Source: Dehalococcoidia bacterium (lineage in GTDB: Bacteria; Chloroflexota; Dehalococcoidia; Dehalococcoidales; RBG-16-60-22). From it: DNA of 6,170 bases. The translations under genes were made by a program, and so were the position numbers. The notes below the pieces were generated by a model, which was given only the letters and a program-made list of their open reading frames with translations, was not told the DNA's origin and did not search any database. How positions within the stretch are numbered: the stretch's first letter is position 1; each line of letters begins with the position of its first letter. The stretch is taken from positions 1-6,170 of the forward strand of contig JAUWYU010000095.1 in assembly GCA_030615655.1 (NCBI GenBank). Direction: 5' to 3'. Positions 5,394 through 6,170 of the stretch are shown piece by piece.

Positions 5394-6170
5394 ATGGATG
5401 ATATAAGACTGCTGATTGATTTCGGAAGCACATTTACCAAGGTTGTTGCGGTTAACCTCGATAAGGTAGAGGTCATGGCGGTGGCCCGGGTTCCCTCAAC
5501 CGTAGAGAGTGATATTACTACGGGACTGGGGGAAGCCCTAAAGAAGATTGAGGCAAATACCGGTATAGGCGACATCGAGGAGCGGGAAGCCCTAGCCTGC
5601 AGCAGCGCCGGCGGCGGTTTACGCATGGTCTGCGCCGGTTTCGTGCCGGGACTCACCAGTAAAGCGGCCAATCAGGCCGCACTGGGAGCCGGTGCCAAGG
5701 TGATAGGCTGCTATTCATACAAGCTTACCCAGGAGGAAGTCAAGGAGATAGAGGCTTTAGCTCCCGATATAGTGCTGCTATCGGGTGGAACGGACGGGGG
5801 AGACGAGCAAGTCATCATTCATAATGCGAAGGTGGTCTCCCGTACCAGCCGGGCGGTAACCAATATCATAATAGCCGGTAATAAGACAGCTTATGATGAA
5901 ATCAGGGCTATCTTCAGGGGTAACGATAAAAATGTTCTGTATACCAAGAATGTCATGCCCGAGGTGAGCGTACTGGATGTAGCTCCATGTTACAAGGAAA
6001 TACGAGAGCTATTCATGAAGAACATCATCGAGGCCAAGGGCATCGCCAGAGCCAAGGCAATCATCAAAGACGTTATCATGCCGACACCCTCGGCCGTACT
6101 GGAGGCAGCCAAGCTGATTGCCGACGGATATGGGGATGACGCCGGATTCGGGGAGCTCATCGTCATTGAT
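5394..6170 (+). CDS. glmL: MutL/GlmL-family ASKHA ATPase linked to the B12 mutase (C-terminus cut off)
   Basis: The first 259 codons are present and open to the right edge; full family members are about 460 residues. The phosphate-binding motif IDFGSTFTK (8-16) marks an actin/Hsp70/hexokinase-type ATPase. Family-specific stretches are CSSAGGGLRM (69-78), PGLTSKAANQAALGAGAKV (85-103), LLSGGTDGG (128-136), IIAGNKTAYDE (159-169) and MPTPSAVLEAA (229-239). In clostridia the gene sits between or beside the glutamate mutase subunit genes, and a role in repair or reactivation of the mutase has been proposed; that role is inferred here. It starts at ATG 5394, since an in-frame TGA at 5385-5387 blocks longer versions. 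No convincing SD is visible upstream, unlike for the neighbouring genes. The gap to the small-subunit gene is 30 nt. It is not the DNA mismatch-repair MutL. Confidence 0.92.
   Translation, partial: MDDIRLLIDFGSTFTKVVAVNLDKVEVMAVARVPSTVESDITTGLGEALKKIEANTGIGDIEEREALACSSAGGGLRMVCAGFVPGLTSKAANQAALGAGAKVIGCYSYKLTQEEVKEIEALAPDIVLLSGGTDGGDEQVIIHNAKVVSRTSRAVTNIIIAGNKTAYDEIRAIFRGNDKNVLYTKNVMPEVSVLDVAPCYKEIRELFMKNIIEAKGIARAKAIIKDVIMPTPSAVLEAAKLIADGYGDDAGFGELIVID

Overview
The window comes from an anaerobic bacterium with corrinoid-based metabolism. Base composition is balanced, Shine-Dalgarno (SD) sites are mostly strong, the two good promoters are sigma70-like, and the tRNA has an encoded CCA. The mix of MtaA/UroD-type methyltransferases and a glutamate-mutase-type enzyme would fit an anaerobic Chloroflexota (Dehalococcoidia-like), Firmicutes or deltaproteobacterial lineage. 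The sequence alone does not decide which.

Layout. The left part (1-2172) is a minus-strand operon read leftward from a very good promoter at 2260-2288. It encodes a methyltransferase-type corrinoid protein, then a UroD/MtaA-superfamily methyltransferase 2 nt downstream, then (after an intrinsic-terminator-like hairpin) the N-terminus of a second, closely similar methyltransferase that runs off the left edge. The middle (2173-2612) holds two divergent promoters separated by a GC-rich inverted repeat, a tRNA-Gly(CCC) gene on the plus strand, and a candidate 26-codon small ORF. The right part (2613-6170) is a plus-strand operon: a short-chain dehydrogenase/reductase (SDR), a glutamate-mutase epsilon-type catalytic subunit overlapping it by 26 nt, the matching small B12-binding subunit, and a MutL/GlmL-type ATPase cut by the right edge.

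How the genes work together. The left operon should move methyl groups from an unknown methyl donor onto the cobalt of the corrinoid protein, or from it to an acceptor. The right operon should build an adenosylcobalamin-dependent carbon-skeleton mutase (E2S2 type) with a MutL-family ATPase, plus a dehydrogenase that probably acts on the mutase substrate or product. The two divergent operons therefore use cobalamin in different ways: methyl transfer on one side, radical rearrangement on the other.

The most interesting point is the mutase large subunit. By eye-alignment with Clostridium cochlearium GlmE (recalled from memory), the three arginines that grip the substrate carboxylates are kept, but the glutamate that contacts the substrate amino group is replaced by alanine and a nearby tyrosine by glycine. 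Together with the translationally linked SDR, this suggests a dicarboxylate mutase whose substrate is not glutamate.
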